From Lachnospiraceae bacterium (lineage in GTDB: Bacteria > Bacillota > Clostridia > Lachnospirales > Lachnospiraceae), in assembly GCA_017617395.1 (NCBI GenBank), contig JAFZWG010000056.1:1-52870 (forward strand): a stretch of 52,870 nucleotides of DNA, given 5' to 3'. Shown piece by piece: positions 8,179-15,228 of the stretch; the first letter of the stretch is position 1, and each line of letters begins with the position of its first letter. Below the pieces are notes generated by a model. That model made no database searches. It saw nothing but the letters and a program-made list of their open reading frames with translations, and was not told where the DNA came from. The position numbers were made by a program, and so were the translations under genes.

Positions 8179-9516
8179 TCACTCCTTGTCCGCCGCGCTC
8201 CCCAGCGCGTCGCGGAAGACGGTATACGCTCCCGAGGTGTTCCACAGAAGCCATCCGTCATAGCCGGCGTCGTACGTCGCACGGATCTGCGCGTCCATCG
8301 CCTTCACACCGTACTCGACATGCCCGGTCAGCCATGTCGCGGTAAATGCCTGCAGCCACGGGCGAACGACCGCACATCGTCCCTTCGCCATGTTGGAGGC
8401 AAGCGCCTTCTTCGAGTCGCGCATCGCGTTGTAGATCAGCTCGTACGGCTGCGCATCAGGCACTTTCAGATTGTAGTAGCCGTTGCTGTAACTCGAGGGG
8501 TACACCATCGGGCAGATGTAGTCGAGGTACTGGCACAGCTCGGCGTAGTTCTGGCCGACCGCTGCCGCGTCCGTATTGCTGCTCATGACGATGCCGTACA
8601 CATCCGCGGAGACGAACAGCCCGAGCGGCTTTAACTGCTCGCACGCGTAGCGCACGAAGCCGGTGATCGCCGCCTGTTTGTTCTCTTTTGTTAAGCTCTT
8701 GCCGTATTTGGCGAGCTTGACCGTGTTGTCCGTGGAAAATCCGAAATAGTCGAAATTGACTTCGTCAAATCCCATCCGCGCCGCCTCGCGCCCGATCTCC
8801 GTCAAAAACTCCCACACATCCTCATTGAACGGATCGAGCCACGCATAACCGTTCTTATCCTTCGCGATCGTTCCGTCCCCGAGCCGCAGCGCATACGACG
8901 GTGTCTTCTGCGCCGTTCTGCTGTCGCGGAAGCACACGACTCTCGCGATGCAGTAGATGTTCCGCGCCTTCAGCTTCGAGAGAAGCATCGTCAGGTTCGG
9001 GATCAGATTCAGGTCCGTGTAGCCCTTTGCACGCAAAAGCTCCGACTCCACCGAAGCCGTGATCGCGCCGTTGTCGCCCTTGAGGTCGATGACAACCGCA
9101 TTGACCGCGGTGTTGTCGATGATCTCCATGATCTCGTCGAACTTCTTGTTGAGGGCGTCCGCCGTCAGATACAACCCCTTGACGGTGCGCGGGATGCGAG
9201 TGTCGTCAAAGTCCTCCATCCACGTGTCCTCCGGCGACGAGCTGCCTGCATAGCGGTCGGTCACCAGACGGTACGGCGTCGCCAGATCCGTCTCGCGCCC
9301 GCGCATGTCGGTCACCGCCACCGTAGGCGTCGGCGTCGGCAAAACGATCGTCTTTTTCTCGGTCTTCGCGATATTGTGAAAGCCCGCAAATGCCGCCAGG
9401 GCACACAGAACAAAACAGCCGAGCGCGCCGAGGATCTGCCGCTTCAGGCGAGCCCTGCGCGTGCCCGACCACCGCCCCGCGGTCGTCGCCTTCGCATATC
9501 TGTTACGCTTCTTCAT
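8179..9516 (-). CDS. putative glycoside hydrolase, DUF4015 family
   Basis: 445 residues. Cationic N-terminus, one membrane anchor or signal segment (about residues 29-48), Thr/Pro linker, then a TIM-barrel-like domain. Diagnostic segments: VKGLYLTADAL near the domain start, VNAVVIDLKGDNG, the strand IYCIARVVCF, AWLDPFNEDVWEFL, GFDEVNFDYFGF, FVSADVYGIV and YICPMVYPSSY. These match the DUF4015 group of predicted glycoside hydrolases, anchored outside the membrane. Acidic residues in DEVNFD and SADVYG are candidate catalytic positions. Its ATG overlaps the stop of the 96-residue membrane protein (ATGA), so they form one operon. The substrate cannot be read from sequence. Confidence 0.85.
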   Translation of the reverse strand: MKKRNRYAKATTAGRWSGTRRARLKRQILGALGCFVLCALAAFAGFHNIAKTEKKTIVLPTPTPTVAVTDMRGRETDLATPYRLVTDRYAGSSSPEDTWMEDFDDTRIPRTVKGLYLTADALNKKFDEIMEIIDNTAVNAVVIDLKGDNGAITASVESELLRAKGYTDLNLIPNLTMLLSKLKARNIYCIARVVCFRDSRTAQKTPSYALRLGDGTIAKDKNGYAWLDPFNEDVWEFLTEIGREAARMGFDEVNFDYFGFSTDNTVKLAKYGKSLTKENKQAAITGFVRYACEQLKPLGLFVSADVYGIVMSSNTDAAAVGQNYAELCQYLDYICPMVYPSSYSNGYYNLKVPDAQPYELIYNAMRDSKKALASNMAKGRCAVVRPWLQAFTATWLTGHVEYGVKAMDAQIRATYDAGYDGWLLWNTSGAYTVFRDALGSAADKE

Positions 9517-9803
9517 ACTTCCTTCTCGTCCGAAACCGCCTCATCCGCCACACTCTCATCCGGCTTGCTCTCATCCGGCTTGCTCTCATCCGGCTTTCCG
9601 GGCACATAGTCGTCCTTGTGCACGCGGTTGTACGATGCCGCCATGACCCAGCCGAAGATCGGCACAAACACGATTCCGAACAGGCCGGTCTTAAAGAGCG
9701 GCACGCCCTCCTCGCCGGAAAATGCGCCGATGAACGTGATAACGATGGACACCAATACCAAAAGTAACGTGATGCTCAGCACCACAATCGGAAATTTCTT
9801 CAT
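9513..9803 (-). CDS. small membrane protein with KPDES repeats
   Basis: 96 residues, two predicted transmembrane helices (about residues 5-28 and 38-57) and a hydrophilic acidic tail containing three KPDES repeats encoded by a 15-bp tandem repeat. No family recognised. It is the first gene of a pair with the glycoside hydrolase (ATGA overlap). The start at 9803 has AGCGAGGGGGG upstream, a reasonable site. Confidence 0.75.
   Translation of the reverse strand: MKKFPIVVLSITLLLVLVSIVITFIGAFSGEEGVPLFKTGLFGIVFVPIFGWVMAASYNRVHKDDYVPGKPDESKPDESKPDESVADEAVSDEKEV
9555..9598. repeat. 15-bp tandem repeat, three copies
   Basis: CTCATCCGGCTTGCT repeats at 9555, 9570 and 9585 (last copy diverges at its end). 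It encodes the KPDES repeats in the tail of the membrane protein and keeps the reading frame when copies are gained or lost. Confidence 0.85.
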
Positions 9804-9827
9804 AAACGACCCCCCTCGCTTTTCGGA

Positions 9828-9856
9828 TTGTCTTGTCAGGGTTTCCGTGATACAAT
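9828..9856 (+). promoter_or_regulatory. candidate promoter for the DUF4250 gene
   Basis: TTGTCT at 9828-9833 and TACAAT at 9851-9856, spacer 17 bases, about 100 bases upstream of the GTG start. Confidence 0.5.
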
Positions 9857-9956
9857 AGCGTTGCCGAAGCGCCCGGCGTTTCGGACTGATTCGGGATTTC
9901 GGAGTGCCGCCGCCAAGAGCGGTCCGCCGGAATAATCCCGGGAAAGCAGGTGCACC

Positions 9957-10130
9957 GTGTTACCGAAGGAACCCGCAATGCTCGTCAGCGTCTTAAACCT
10001 CCGCCTGCGCGATTGCGACGTCACGCTCGCGGACATCTGCGCGGATGAGGACATCTCCGAGGAGGACCTCGTAAAATCCCTTGCCGACGCAGGCTACCGC
10101 TACGACGAGGAGCAGAAATGCTTCCGATAA
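9957..10130 (+). CDS. DUF4250 family protein
   Basis: A 57-residue protein, too short to be picked up by a long-ORF search. It begins MLPKEPAMLVSVLNLRLRD (GTG start) and ends AGYRYDEEQKCFR, the beginning and end typical of DUF4250 proteins of Firmicutes; the middle LADICADEDISEEDLVKSL looks like a small helix-turn-helix-like fold. The GTG is preferred over the ATG at 9978 because family members keep the LPKEPAM segment; AGGTG precedes it. Function of the family is unknown. Confidence 0.82.
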   Translation: MLPKEPAMLVSVLNLRLRDCDVTLADICADEDISEEDLVKSLADAGYRYDEEQKCFR

Positions 10131-10140
10131 CCACTACCCT

Positions 10141-10164
10141 ATAAGTTTATCATAAGAAACTTAT
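10141..10164. other. AT-rich inverted repeat
   Basis: Perfect 8-bp arms ATAAGTTT (10141-10148) and AAACTTAT (10157-10164), ten bases after the DUF4250 stop and followed by TTGTC. It may be a weak terminator or an operator before the yigZ gene; sequence alone does not decide. Confidence 0.45.
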
Positions 10165-10190
10165 TTGTCAAGAAAGCCGAAGGAGGATTC

Positions 10191-10844
10191 ATGAAACCGC
10201 CGATCCGCTATCTCTACTCCGGAGGGCAGGGCGAAATCGAGGAGAAGCGCTCCCGCTTCATCGCCACGCTCGCTCCGGTCACAACGGAAGACGAAGCCGC
10301 CGCCTTTATCGAAGCGCAGAAGAAACGCTACTGGGACGCGCGCCACAACTGCCAGGCGATGGTCATCGGCGCGAACAACGAGCTCACGCGCTGCAGCGAC
10401 GACGGCGAGCCGCCGCACACGGCCGGCCGCCCCATGCTCGACGTTTTGCTGCATGAGGAGATCCACGATGCGTGCGTCGTCGTGACGCGCTACTTCGGCG
10501 GAATTTTGCTCGGAACGGGCGGGCTCACGCGCGCCTACCGCGAGGCCGTGCAGGCAGGACTTGCGAACTGCGTCATCGCCACGAAACGGCAGGCGGTCCC
10601 CGTCACGGTGCGCACCGACTACACCGGTATCGGCAAGATTCAGTACCGCACCGCGGAGGCCGGCTACATCAACCTCTCGACGGATTACGCGGACCTCGTG
10701 ACCGCCGTCTGGCTCGTCCCCGAGGATGACTGCCCCGCGTTTTTGACCGCGATCAACGATGCCACCGCGGGCAAGGCAGATGTCTCATTTGCCGATCCCA
10801 TCTGGTATTCCGAGGCAAACGGAAAGCTGATTTTGCCGTCGTAG
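10191..10844 (+). CDS. YigZ/IMPACT family protein
   Basis: 217 residues, normal length for the family. The N-terminal UPF0029/IMPACT domain carries EIEEKRSRFIA, ARHNCQAMVIG, SDDGEPPHTAGRPML and TRYFGGILLGTGGLTRAY, all hallmark segments; a smaller C-terminal domain (about residues 140-210) follows. The family is linked to translation control and ribosome-associated functions, but the biochemical role is unsettled. Strong AAGGAGG site before the ATG. An inverted pair of the GGAAAATG motif lies six bases after the stop. Confidence 0.93.
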   Translation: MKPPIRYLYSGGQGEIEEKRSRFIATLAPVTTEDEAAAFIEAQKKRYWDARHNCQAMVIGANNELTRCSDDGEPPHTAGRPMLDVLLHEEIHDACVVVTRYFGGILLGTGGLTRAYREAVQAGLANCVIATKRQAVPVTVRTDYTGIGKIQYRTAEAGYINLSTDYADLVTAVWLVPEDDCPAFLTAINDATAGKADVSFADPIWYSEANGKLILPS

Positions 10845-10849
10845 GGACT

Positions 10850-10867
10850 CATTTTCCGCGGAAAATG
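10850..10867. repeat. inverted pair of the GGAAAATG motif
   Basis: CATTTTCCGCGGAAAATG is a perfect 18-bp palindrome made of two copies of the octamer that recurs through the window. It sits directly after the yigZ stop codon, where it could fold as a hairpin, but no T tract follows. Confidence 0.75.
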
Positions 10868-10933
10868 CCCGAAATTCCACAAAAAGTTCGGTTTTTCGTA
10901 AGGGAAATGTAACACTTCCTTAACGTATGGAAA

Positions 10934-10963
10934 TTGCCAAAACAAGGTCGGTTGTGCTATAAT
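10934..10963 (+). promoter_or_regulatory. promoter of the class A PBP gene
   Basis: TTGCCA at 10934-10939 and a perfect TATAAT at 10958-10963 with an 18-base spacer, about 90 bases upstream of the ATG. Confidence 0.75.
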
Positions 10964-11056
10964 GGCCCTGCAGTAAAAGAATCGCGGGCGGATTTTGCCG
11001 TCCCGCCGAAACCGGAAATCCGCTCTGGGGGGAGCGGGGAAAGGATCATGTAAGCT

Positions 11057-13795
11057 ATGAATTACAGTCACTACAATATCGTGAGGAAGCAGAAGTATCT
11101 GCGATCGCCCGGCCGACGGGTGTACAGCCTTCTGCGCATCTGGCTGTTCCGGATCTGTATCGTCGCGATGGCGTTCGTTCTCGTCGCCGGGTGCTTCGGC
11201 GCCTACGGTGCGTACAAGGGAATGATCGACACAGCGCCGAGCATCGACAGCATCAGCGTCAACCCCGAGCTCTTCGCCTCGACCATCTACTACAACGACG
11301 GTAAGACGAAGATCGTGGATCTGGCCGGTGTCGGCACCAGCCAGGAGTACGCTCCGATCAGCGAGATCCCGCAGGCAGTCCGCGACTGCTTCGTCGCAAT
11401 GGAGGACGAGCGATTCTATGAACACAACGGTATCGATATCCGCGGTATCTTCCGTGCGGCATTTTCCGTTGTAAAGGACCGCGGCCTGAAATACGGCGCG
11501 AGTACCATCACGCAGCAGCTTTTGAAGAACCAGGTGTTCTCCGGCGGTAACGAGAAGAGTTCCGTCGACAAGGTCGTCCGTAAGGTGCAGGAGCAGTATC
11601 TCGCCGTACACCTTGAGGACAAGCTGGAAAAGGACACGATCCTTGAGTACTACCTCAACACCATCAACCTCGGCAACGGTGCCTACGGCATCGCCAGCGC
11701 CGCCCAGAAGTACTTCGGCAAGAAGGTCAGCGAGCTGACGATCTCCGAGGCGGCGGTCATCGCCCCGGTTGCATACTCGCCCACCTTGCTGAACCCGCTC
11801 CGCGATGAGGAGCGTAACCGCACCCGTCGCGAGAACTGTCTCAACAACCTCCTGAACGCAGGCTTCTGCACGCAGGAGGAGTACGACGAGGCGATGCGCG
11901 ACACCGAGAACGTTTACGCGAGACTTCAGCAGTACGCTTCGCTCACCAAGACGAAGGACACGGCACAGTATTCCTACTTCGTCGACGAGCTGATCGACCA
12001 GCTTCTGATCGACCTGCAGGCGAAGGGCTATTCCGCGGCAGCGGCCAACACGCTTCTGTACACCGGCGGTTTGACGATCATCACCACGCAGGACAAGGAG
12101 ATTCAGGACATCATGGATTCGTACTTCCTTGACGAATCCAACTTCCCGAACATCGTCGGCAAGGGTGACACCGACGCCGGCAAGGCCGGTTCCTACTACG
12201 AGCTCTCGAAGAACTACGCGCTCTCGATTGTCGGTGCGGACAATGCTACCAACAAGCATTATCATCTGAACGACCTTCTGGAGTTCTATAAGGATTACCG
12301 CGACACGAACAAGGTATTCTACCACGAAAAGAGCGGCAACCCCGGCATCAGCGTCTACACGACGGACGTTGACACACTGAATGCCCTGATCGATCACTTC
12401 ATCGAGGAGAAGAAGGCCGATTTCGAGGCGCTTCACCCCGGCTTGAAGTATTCCGTTCAGGAATCCCGCAGCTACACGCTGCAGCCGCAGTGCGCCATGG
12501 TTATCATGGACCAGCAGAACGGCAACGTGCTCGCCCAGTACGGCGGCCGCGGTGAGAAGATCGGTAACCGAGTCCTGAACCGCGCGAGCGACACCTACCG
12601 TCAGGCAGGTTCCACCTTCAAGGTTCTCGCAGCCTTCCTGCCGGCCATCGACGCCGCAGGCTACACTCTGGCGAGCGTCTTCGACGATTACTACTACAAG
12701 TACCCGGGCAGCACGGAGATCGTCCACAACTGGTACTCCGGCTACAAGGGTCTGTCCACCATCCGCCAGGGTATCTGGGATTCGCGTAACATCGTTGCGG
12801 CCCGCTGCTGTCAGGCAGTCGGCGCAACCACTTGCGTAAACTACCTTTTGAAGCTTGGATTTTCCAAGATCGATACCGACAACAGCGACGGCAAATCCGA
12901 CTACAACGTAGCCATCTCCCTCGGCGGTCTGACCAACGGCTGCTCCGTATTGGAGATGACGGCCGCATACGCCGCAATCGCAAACCGCGGTATCTACAAC
13001 AAGCCTCGCTATTACACCGAGGTTTATGACCACGACGGCAACATTCTTTTGAACAACGGAACCGAGTCGCGCCAGGTTATGAAGGCCACGACGGCATGGC
13101 TGCTCACGCAGGCCATGATCGACACCTGCGACAAGGGTACCGGCAGCACCTGCCGACTCCGCGATGTCGAGTTCAAGACCGCCGGCAAGACCGGTACGGC
13201 GCACGACAACTTCGACCTCTGGTTCGCAGGCTACACGCCGTACTACACCTCCGCAATCTGGACCGGTTTCGACAACAACTTCGAACAGGCCAACACGATG
13301 TATTTCCGCTACATGTGGAGAAAGATCATGCAGGATGTTCACAAGGTTAAGCAGTGCACGAAGAAGTCCTTCGAGCGCCCTTCCGGCATCACCAGCGCCA
13401 CCGTCTGCACCAAGTGCGGCAAGCTCGCTGTCGAGGGCCTGTGCGATCAGTACGAGGGCGACAAGTGCGTAATGACCGAGTACTTCGCTGCGGAAAATGT
13501 TCCTCACGAGTCCTGCACGTGCCACATCAAGGTAGCCATCTGCGGCGAGACCGGCATGCTGGCAACCGCCGACTGCCCGAACCCGATCATCAAGGTTTAC
13601 CTGAACAAGGTCGAGACGAAGGAAGCTCTCGAGCACGGCGGCACGGACGACACGAAGTTCACGCTGCCCGAGGAGAAGAACAAGCTTTGTACGGTACACA
13701 CCGGCGGCGAGCCGATCGACCCGGAGAAGCCTCTTCCGACGAAGACCCCGACGCCTACGCCGACACCGGCCGGCGGCGATGCACCGACAACGTGA
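11057..13795 (+). CDS. class A penicillin-binding protein (bifunctional)
   Basis: 912 residues; polymerises and cross-links peptidoglycan at the membrane. One N-terminal anchor (about residues 33-56), then a GT51 glycosyltransferase domain with the catalytic EDERFYEH (Glu116) and STITQQLLKN, and a transpeptidase domain with STFK (nucleophile Ser519) and KTGT (Lys711). After the transpeptidase come a Cys-rich stretch (CTKCGKLAVEGLC, CTCHIKV, about residues 778-845) and a Thr-Pro tail. The Cys-rich extension is unusual for PBP1a-type enzymes and may form disulphides or bind metal. Transcribed from its own promoter. Confidence 0.95.
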   Translation: MNYSHYNIVRKQKYLRSPGRRVYSLLRIWLFRICIVAMAFVLVAGCFGAYGAYKGMIDTAPSIDSISVNPELFASTIYYNDGKTKIVDLAGVGTSQEYAPISEIPQAVRDCFVAMEDERFYEHNGIDIRGIFRAAFSVVKDRGLKYGASTITQQLLKNQVFSGGNEKSSVDKVVRKVQEQYLAVHLEDKLEKDTILEYYLNTINLGNGAYGIASAAQKYFGKKVSELTISEAAVIAPVAYSPTLLNPLRDEERNRTRRENCLNNLLNAGFCTQEEYDEAMRDTENVYARLQQYASLTKTKDTAQYSYFVDELIDQLLIDLQAKGYSAAAANTLLYTGGLTIITTQDKEIQDIMDSYFLDESNFPNIVGKGDTDAGKAGSYYELSKNYALSIVGADNATNKHYHLNDLLEFYKDYRDTNKVFYHEKSGNPGISVYTTDVDTLNALIDHFIEEKKADFEALHPGLKYSVQESRSYTLQPQCAMVIMDQQNGNVLAQYGGRGEKIGNRVLNRASDTYRQAGSTFKVLAAFLPAIDAAGYTLASVFDDYYYKYPGSTEIVHNWYSGYKGLSTIRQGIWDSRNIVAARCCQAVGATTCVNYLLKLGFSKIDTDNSDGKSDYNVAISLGGLTNGCSVLEMTAAYAAIANRGIYNKPRYYTEVYDHDGNILLNNGTESRQVMKATTAWLLTQAMIDTCDKGTGSTCRLRDVEFKTAGKTGTAHDNFDLWFAGYTPYYTSAIWTGFDNNFEQANTMYFRYMWRKIMQDVHKVKQCTKKSFERPSGITSATVCTKCGKLAVEGLCDQYEGDKCVMTEYFAAENVPHESCTCHIKVAICGETGMLATADCPNPIIKVYLNKVETKEALEHGGTDDTKFTLPEEKNKLCTVHTGGEPIDPEKPLPTKTPTPTPTPAGGDAPTT

Positions 13796-13832
13796 TCGAC
13801 AATGTAATCGACAGCGCAAGGCAAACGATACT

Positions 13833-14039
13833 ATGAGCAAGACAAAAAAGCAGGCCAGGCCTGCACCGACCAATTGCGATTATTGCATGTACTACGAATA
13901 TGACGAGGACTACGAGTGCTACACCTGCGGCAAGGACCTCGACGAGGATGACATGGCTCATTTTCTGAGCGGCCGCTCCTTCGAGTGCCCGTTCTTCCGC
14001 AACGGAAACGAGTACGCAATCGTCAAAAAACAGATGTAA
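13833..14039 (+). CDS. small Cys-rich protein, DUF6472-like
   Basis: 68 residues with five cysteines in NCDYCMYYEYDEDYECYTC and a later ECPFF, a central LDEDDMAHFL and a conserved-looking end EYAIVKKQM. This pattern matches short clostridial proteins I associate with DUF6472; the family name is from memory. The Cys spacing suggests a zinc site. The ATG at 13833 is taken because upstream codons overlap the Thr-Pro tail region of the PBP operon and lack a binding site. It follows the PBP gene by 37 bases. Confidence 0.75.
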   Translation: MSKTKKQARPAPTNCDYCMYYEYDEDYECYTCGKDLDEDDMAHFLSGRSFECPFFRNGNEYAIVKKQM

Positions 14040-14058
14040 TACCGGACAAAGACAACCG

Positions 14059-14119
14059 CGGGCGAGTTAACAGAAATTTTATAATTCTTTTAGAATAAAA
14101 CAGTTGAAAAACTCGCCCG
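14059..14119. promoter_or_regulatory. inverted repeat overlapping a promoter, candidate operator
   Basis: CGGGCGAGTT (14059-14068) and AACTCGCCCG (14110-14119) are a perfect 10-bp inverted repeat around an AT-rich 41-base core that contains a smaller ATTCT/AGAAT dyad. The right arm fills the spacer of the TTGAAA/TATAAT promoter. It could be an operator, or the terminator of the PBP operon. Confidence 0.5.
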
Positions 14120-14132
14120 TTCCTGCTATAAT
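14104..14132 (+). promoter_or_regulatory. near-consensus sigma-A promoter
   Basis: TTGAAA at 14104-14109, 17-base spacer, perfect TATAAT at 14127-14132. No protein gene lies downstream on this strand before 15229 and a terminator follows within 140 bases. Confidence 0.8.
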
Positions 14133-14138
14133 GCATCA

Positions 14139-14273
14139 CAACATGAGGGAATTTGGCTTACCCCAATCCTTCATCTGACTATGACGGTTTTCTTTTTCCT
14201 CTTTATATTACGCGCAGGGGACTGCTACCAATGTGCTTTAAGACTAAAGCATGTCGGTAGCAGTTCCCTTTTT
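14139..14273 (+). ncRNA. candidate small RNA, about 135 nt
   Basis: The unit is defined by a strong promoter and an intrinsic terminator with no convincing reading frame between them. A 5' hairpin pairs ATGAGGGA (14143-14150) with TCCTTCAT (14167-14174) and continues as TTGG/CCAA around CTTACC. A pyrimidine-rich single-stranded stretch (GTTTTCTTTTTCCTC) follows, then the terminator stem. It does not show the SRP tetraloop core, a tmRNA tag frame, or an RNase P core, and I cannot match it to a known family. Confidence 0.55.
14217..14273 (+). terminator. strong intrinsic terminator of the small-RNA unit
   Basis: Outer 13-bp stem GGGGACTGCTACC / GGTAGCAGTTCCC (14217-14229 with 14256-14268, one G-U) enclosing a second perfect 7-bp stem TGCTTTA/TAAAGCA, then TTTTT. 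Confidence 0.82.
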
Positions 14274-14299
14274 ATCCCATTTTTTCAGCCACACCCCCA

Positions 14300-14450
14300 C
14301 CATGCATTGCAAACCGCGGCCTCACGCGAAGCGGGAGGCACGCCGCTACCGGCGATTGCCGACAATCGCATTGTCGGGCAATCGCGGATGGCGGCGGGAT
14401 GACGGGCGGCGCAGCCGACCGCCGCGGGGTGCGATGCAAGGCGAAGGAAG
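14300..14450. repeat. long imperfect palindrome, intergenic
   Basis: Central hairpin CGATTGCCGACAAT (14353-14366) with its complement at 14370-14384 (one bulged G), extended outward by GCCG/CGGC blocks, and outer arms around 14304-14320 and 14427-14445 that match through GCAT..GCA..CCGCGGC. No protein gene recognised. It resembles a non-autonomous palindromic element or a structured RNA; other genomic copies would decide. Confidence 0.5.
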
Positions 14451-14509
14451 CGTTCGCGGAAAATGGCATAAAAAGGAGGATCGCGCCGGCCTGCGCGGTC
14501 CCAACATGA

Positions 14510-14607
14510 GCAAACGGCGGGACGCCGTTTGCGAATGCGTCAACCTGTTCCCTTTCATTCTCGGGCGTCCCGCCGTTTGCGAATGCGTCAACCTGTTCCC
14601 TTTCATT
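14510..14607. repeat. nested direct and inverted repeats
   Basis: A 37-bp sequence occurs twice in direct orientation (14523-14559 and 14571-14607). A 17-bp inverted pair (14510-14526 and 14564-14580) encloses the first copy, and GCAAACGGC/GCCGTTTGC (14510-14518 and 14524-14532) forms a short hairpin. Short minus-strand frames repeat MKGNRLTHSQTA but have no other coding character. Confidence 0.8.
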
Positions 14608-14616
14608 TCCCGAAAA

Positions 14617-14646
14617 CAAAAAAGCAGCCGGATCTCTCCGACTGCT
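14617..14646 (-). terminator. intrinsic terminator of the secreted-protein gene
   Basis: On the minus strand AGCAGTCGGA pairs with TCCGGCTGCT (14637-14646 with 14623-14632, one G-U, loop GAGA) followed by TTTTTTG, 30 bases after the stop at 14676. Confidence 0.85.
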
Positions 14647-14675
14647 CTCGCTTCATCCTCATTTTCCGCGGAATC

Positions 14676-15065
14676 CTATTCCTTATGTCCCCCGCTCCGC
14701 TTCGTCCAGTAGCGGAACAACACGATCAGGATACCGATGGAGATACACCCTGCCAGAATCACGCCCAGGGCATACTTCTCCGCCGCGATCGTCTTCAGCT
14801 TCTCGCGCCTCGTGGGCTCCCCGGTCACCCCGGGTGTCGCCGTGGGCTCCGGCGTCGCTGTCGGCGGCTCCGTGTACAAAAGATCCGCGTTCACGACAGA
14901 TCCGATCGCAACCGTCCGTGCCGGAAGTGCCTCCGCCGCCTGCGCTCTGCCGGAAGATACACAAACCAACAGCAACGCAAACAGAACGAACAGCGCCGTC
15001 ACACCGAAACAAATCGCTCTATTCGCTTTGGGTATTTCTTTTTGATTCTCCGAAAACTCTCTCAT
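14676..15065 (-). CDS. small secreted protein with C-terminal membrane anchor
   Basis: 129 residues from the ATG at 15065 (GAGG five bases upstream; the longer frame to 15158 would run into the promoter). Signal peptide ending near SSGRAQAAE, a short exported part, a Thr/Pro linker (ATPEPTATPG) and a C-terminal helix (about residues 99-117) followed by KRSGGHKE, so type I topology. No family recognised. Transcribed divergently from the membrane glycosyltransferase-like gene. Confidence 0.7.
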   Translation of the reverse strand: MREFSENQKEIPKANRAICFGVTALFVLFALLLVCVSSGRAQAAEALPARTVAIGSVVNADLLYTEPPTATPEPTATPGVTGEPTRREKLKTIAAEKYALGVILAGCISIGILIVLFRYWTKRSGGHKE

Positions 15066-15126
15066 GCGTACCTCGGGCTTTGCCTGACGGTGTAGCAAGC
15101 TACCCAACAGTATTGTTGTGAATACC

Positions 15127-15155
15127 ATTATAGCACACGTTTTCGAAAAATGAAA
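15127..15155 (-). promoter_or_regulatory. promoter of the small secreted-protein gene
   Basis: Minus strand: TTTCAT at 15150-15155, 17-base spacer, TATAAT at 15127-15132. Confidence 0.65.
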
Positions 15156-15167
15156 CAATCATTTTTC

Positions 15168-15196
15168 TTTACAAAACAGCCGAAAAAGGATAAGAT
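15168..15196 (+). promoter_or_regulatory. promoter of the membrane glycosyltransferase-like gene
   Basis: TTTACA at 15168-15173, 17-base spacer, TAAGAT at 15191-15196. Its -35 box is only 12 bases from the -35 box of the divergent promoter. Confidence 0.55.
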
Positions 15197-15228
15197 AGGA
15201 AAAGACACCCGGAAGGAGTTTTCCTCGT

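Noticed and set aside
10685-13873. Very long minus-strand frame opposite yigZ and the PBP gene
   Set aside because: It mirrors the GC-rich codons of well-supported plus-strand genes with clear motifs and has no recognisable domains.
14104-14273. Known small RNA (SRP RNA, 6S RNA, tmRNA)
   Set aside because: No SRP tetraloop core, no long central bubble flanked by extended stems as in 6S RNA, and no tag-peptide frame. A covariance search was not possible.
14510-14607. CRISPR array
   Set aside because: There are only two direct copies with an 11-base gap, nested inverted repeats, and no cas genes.
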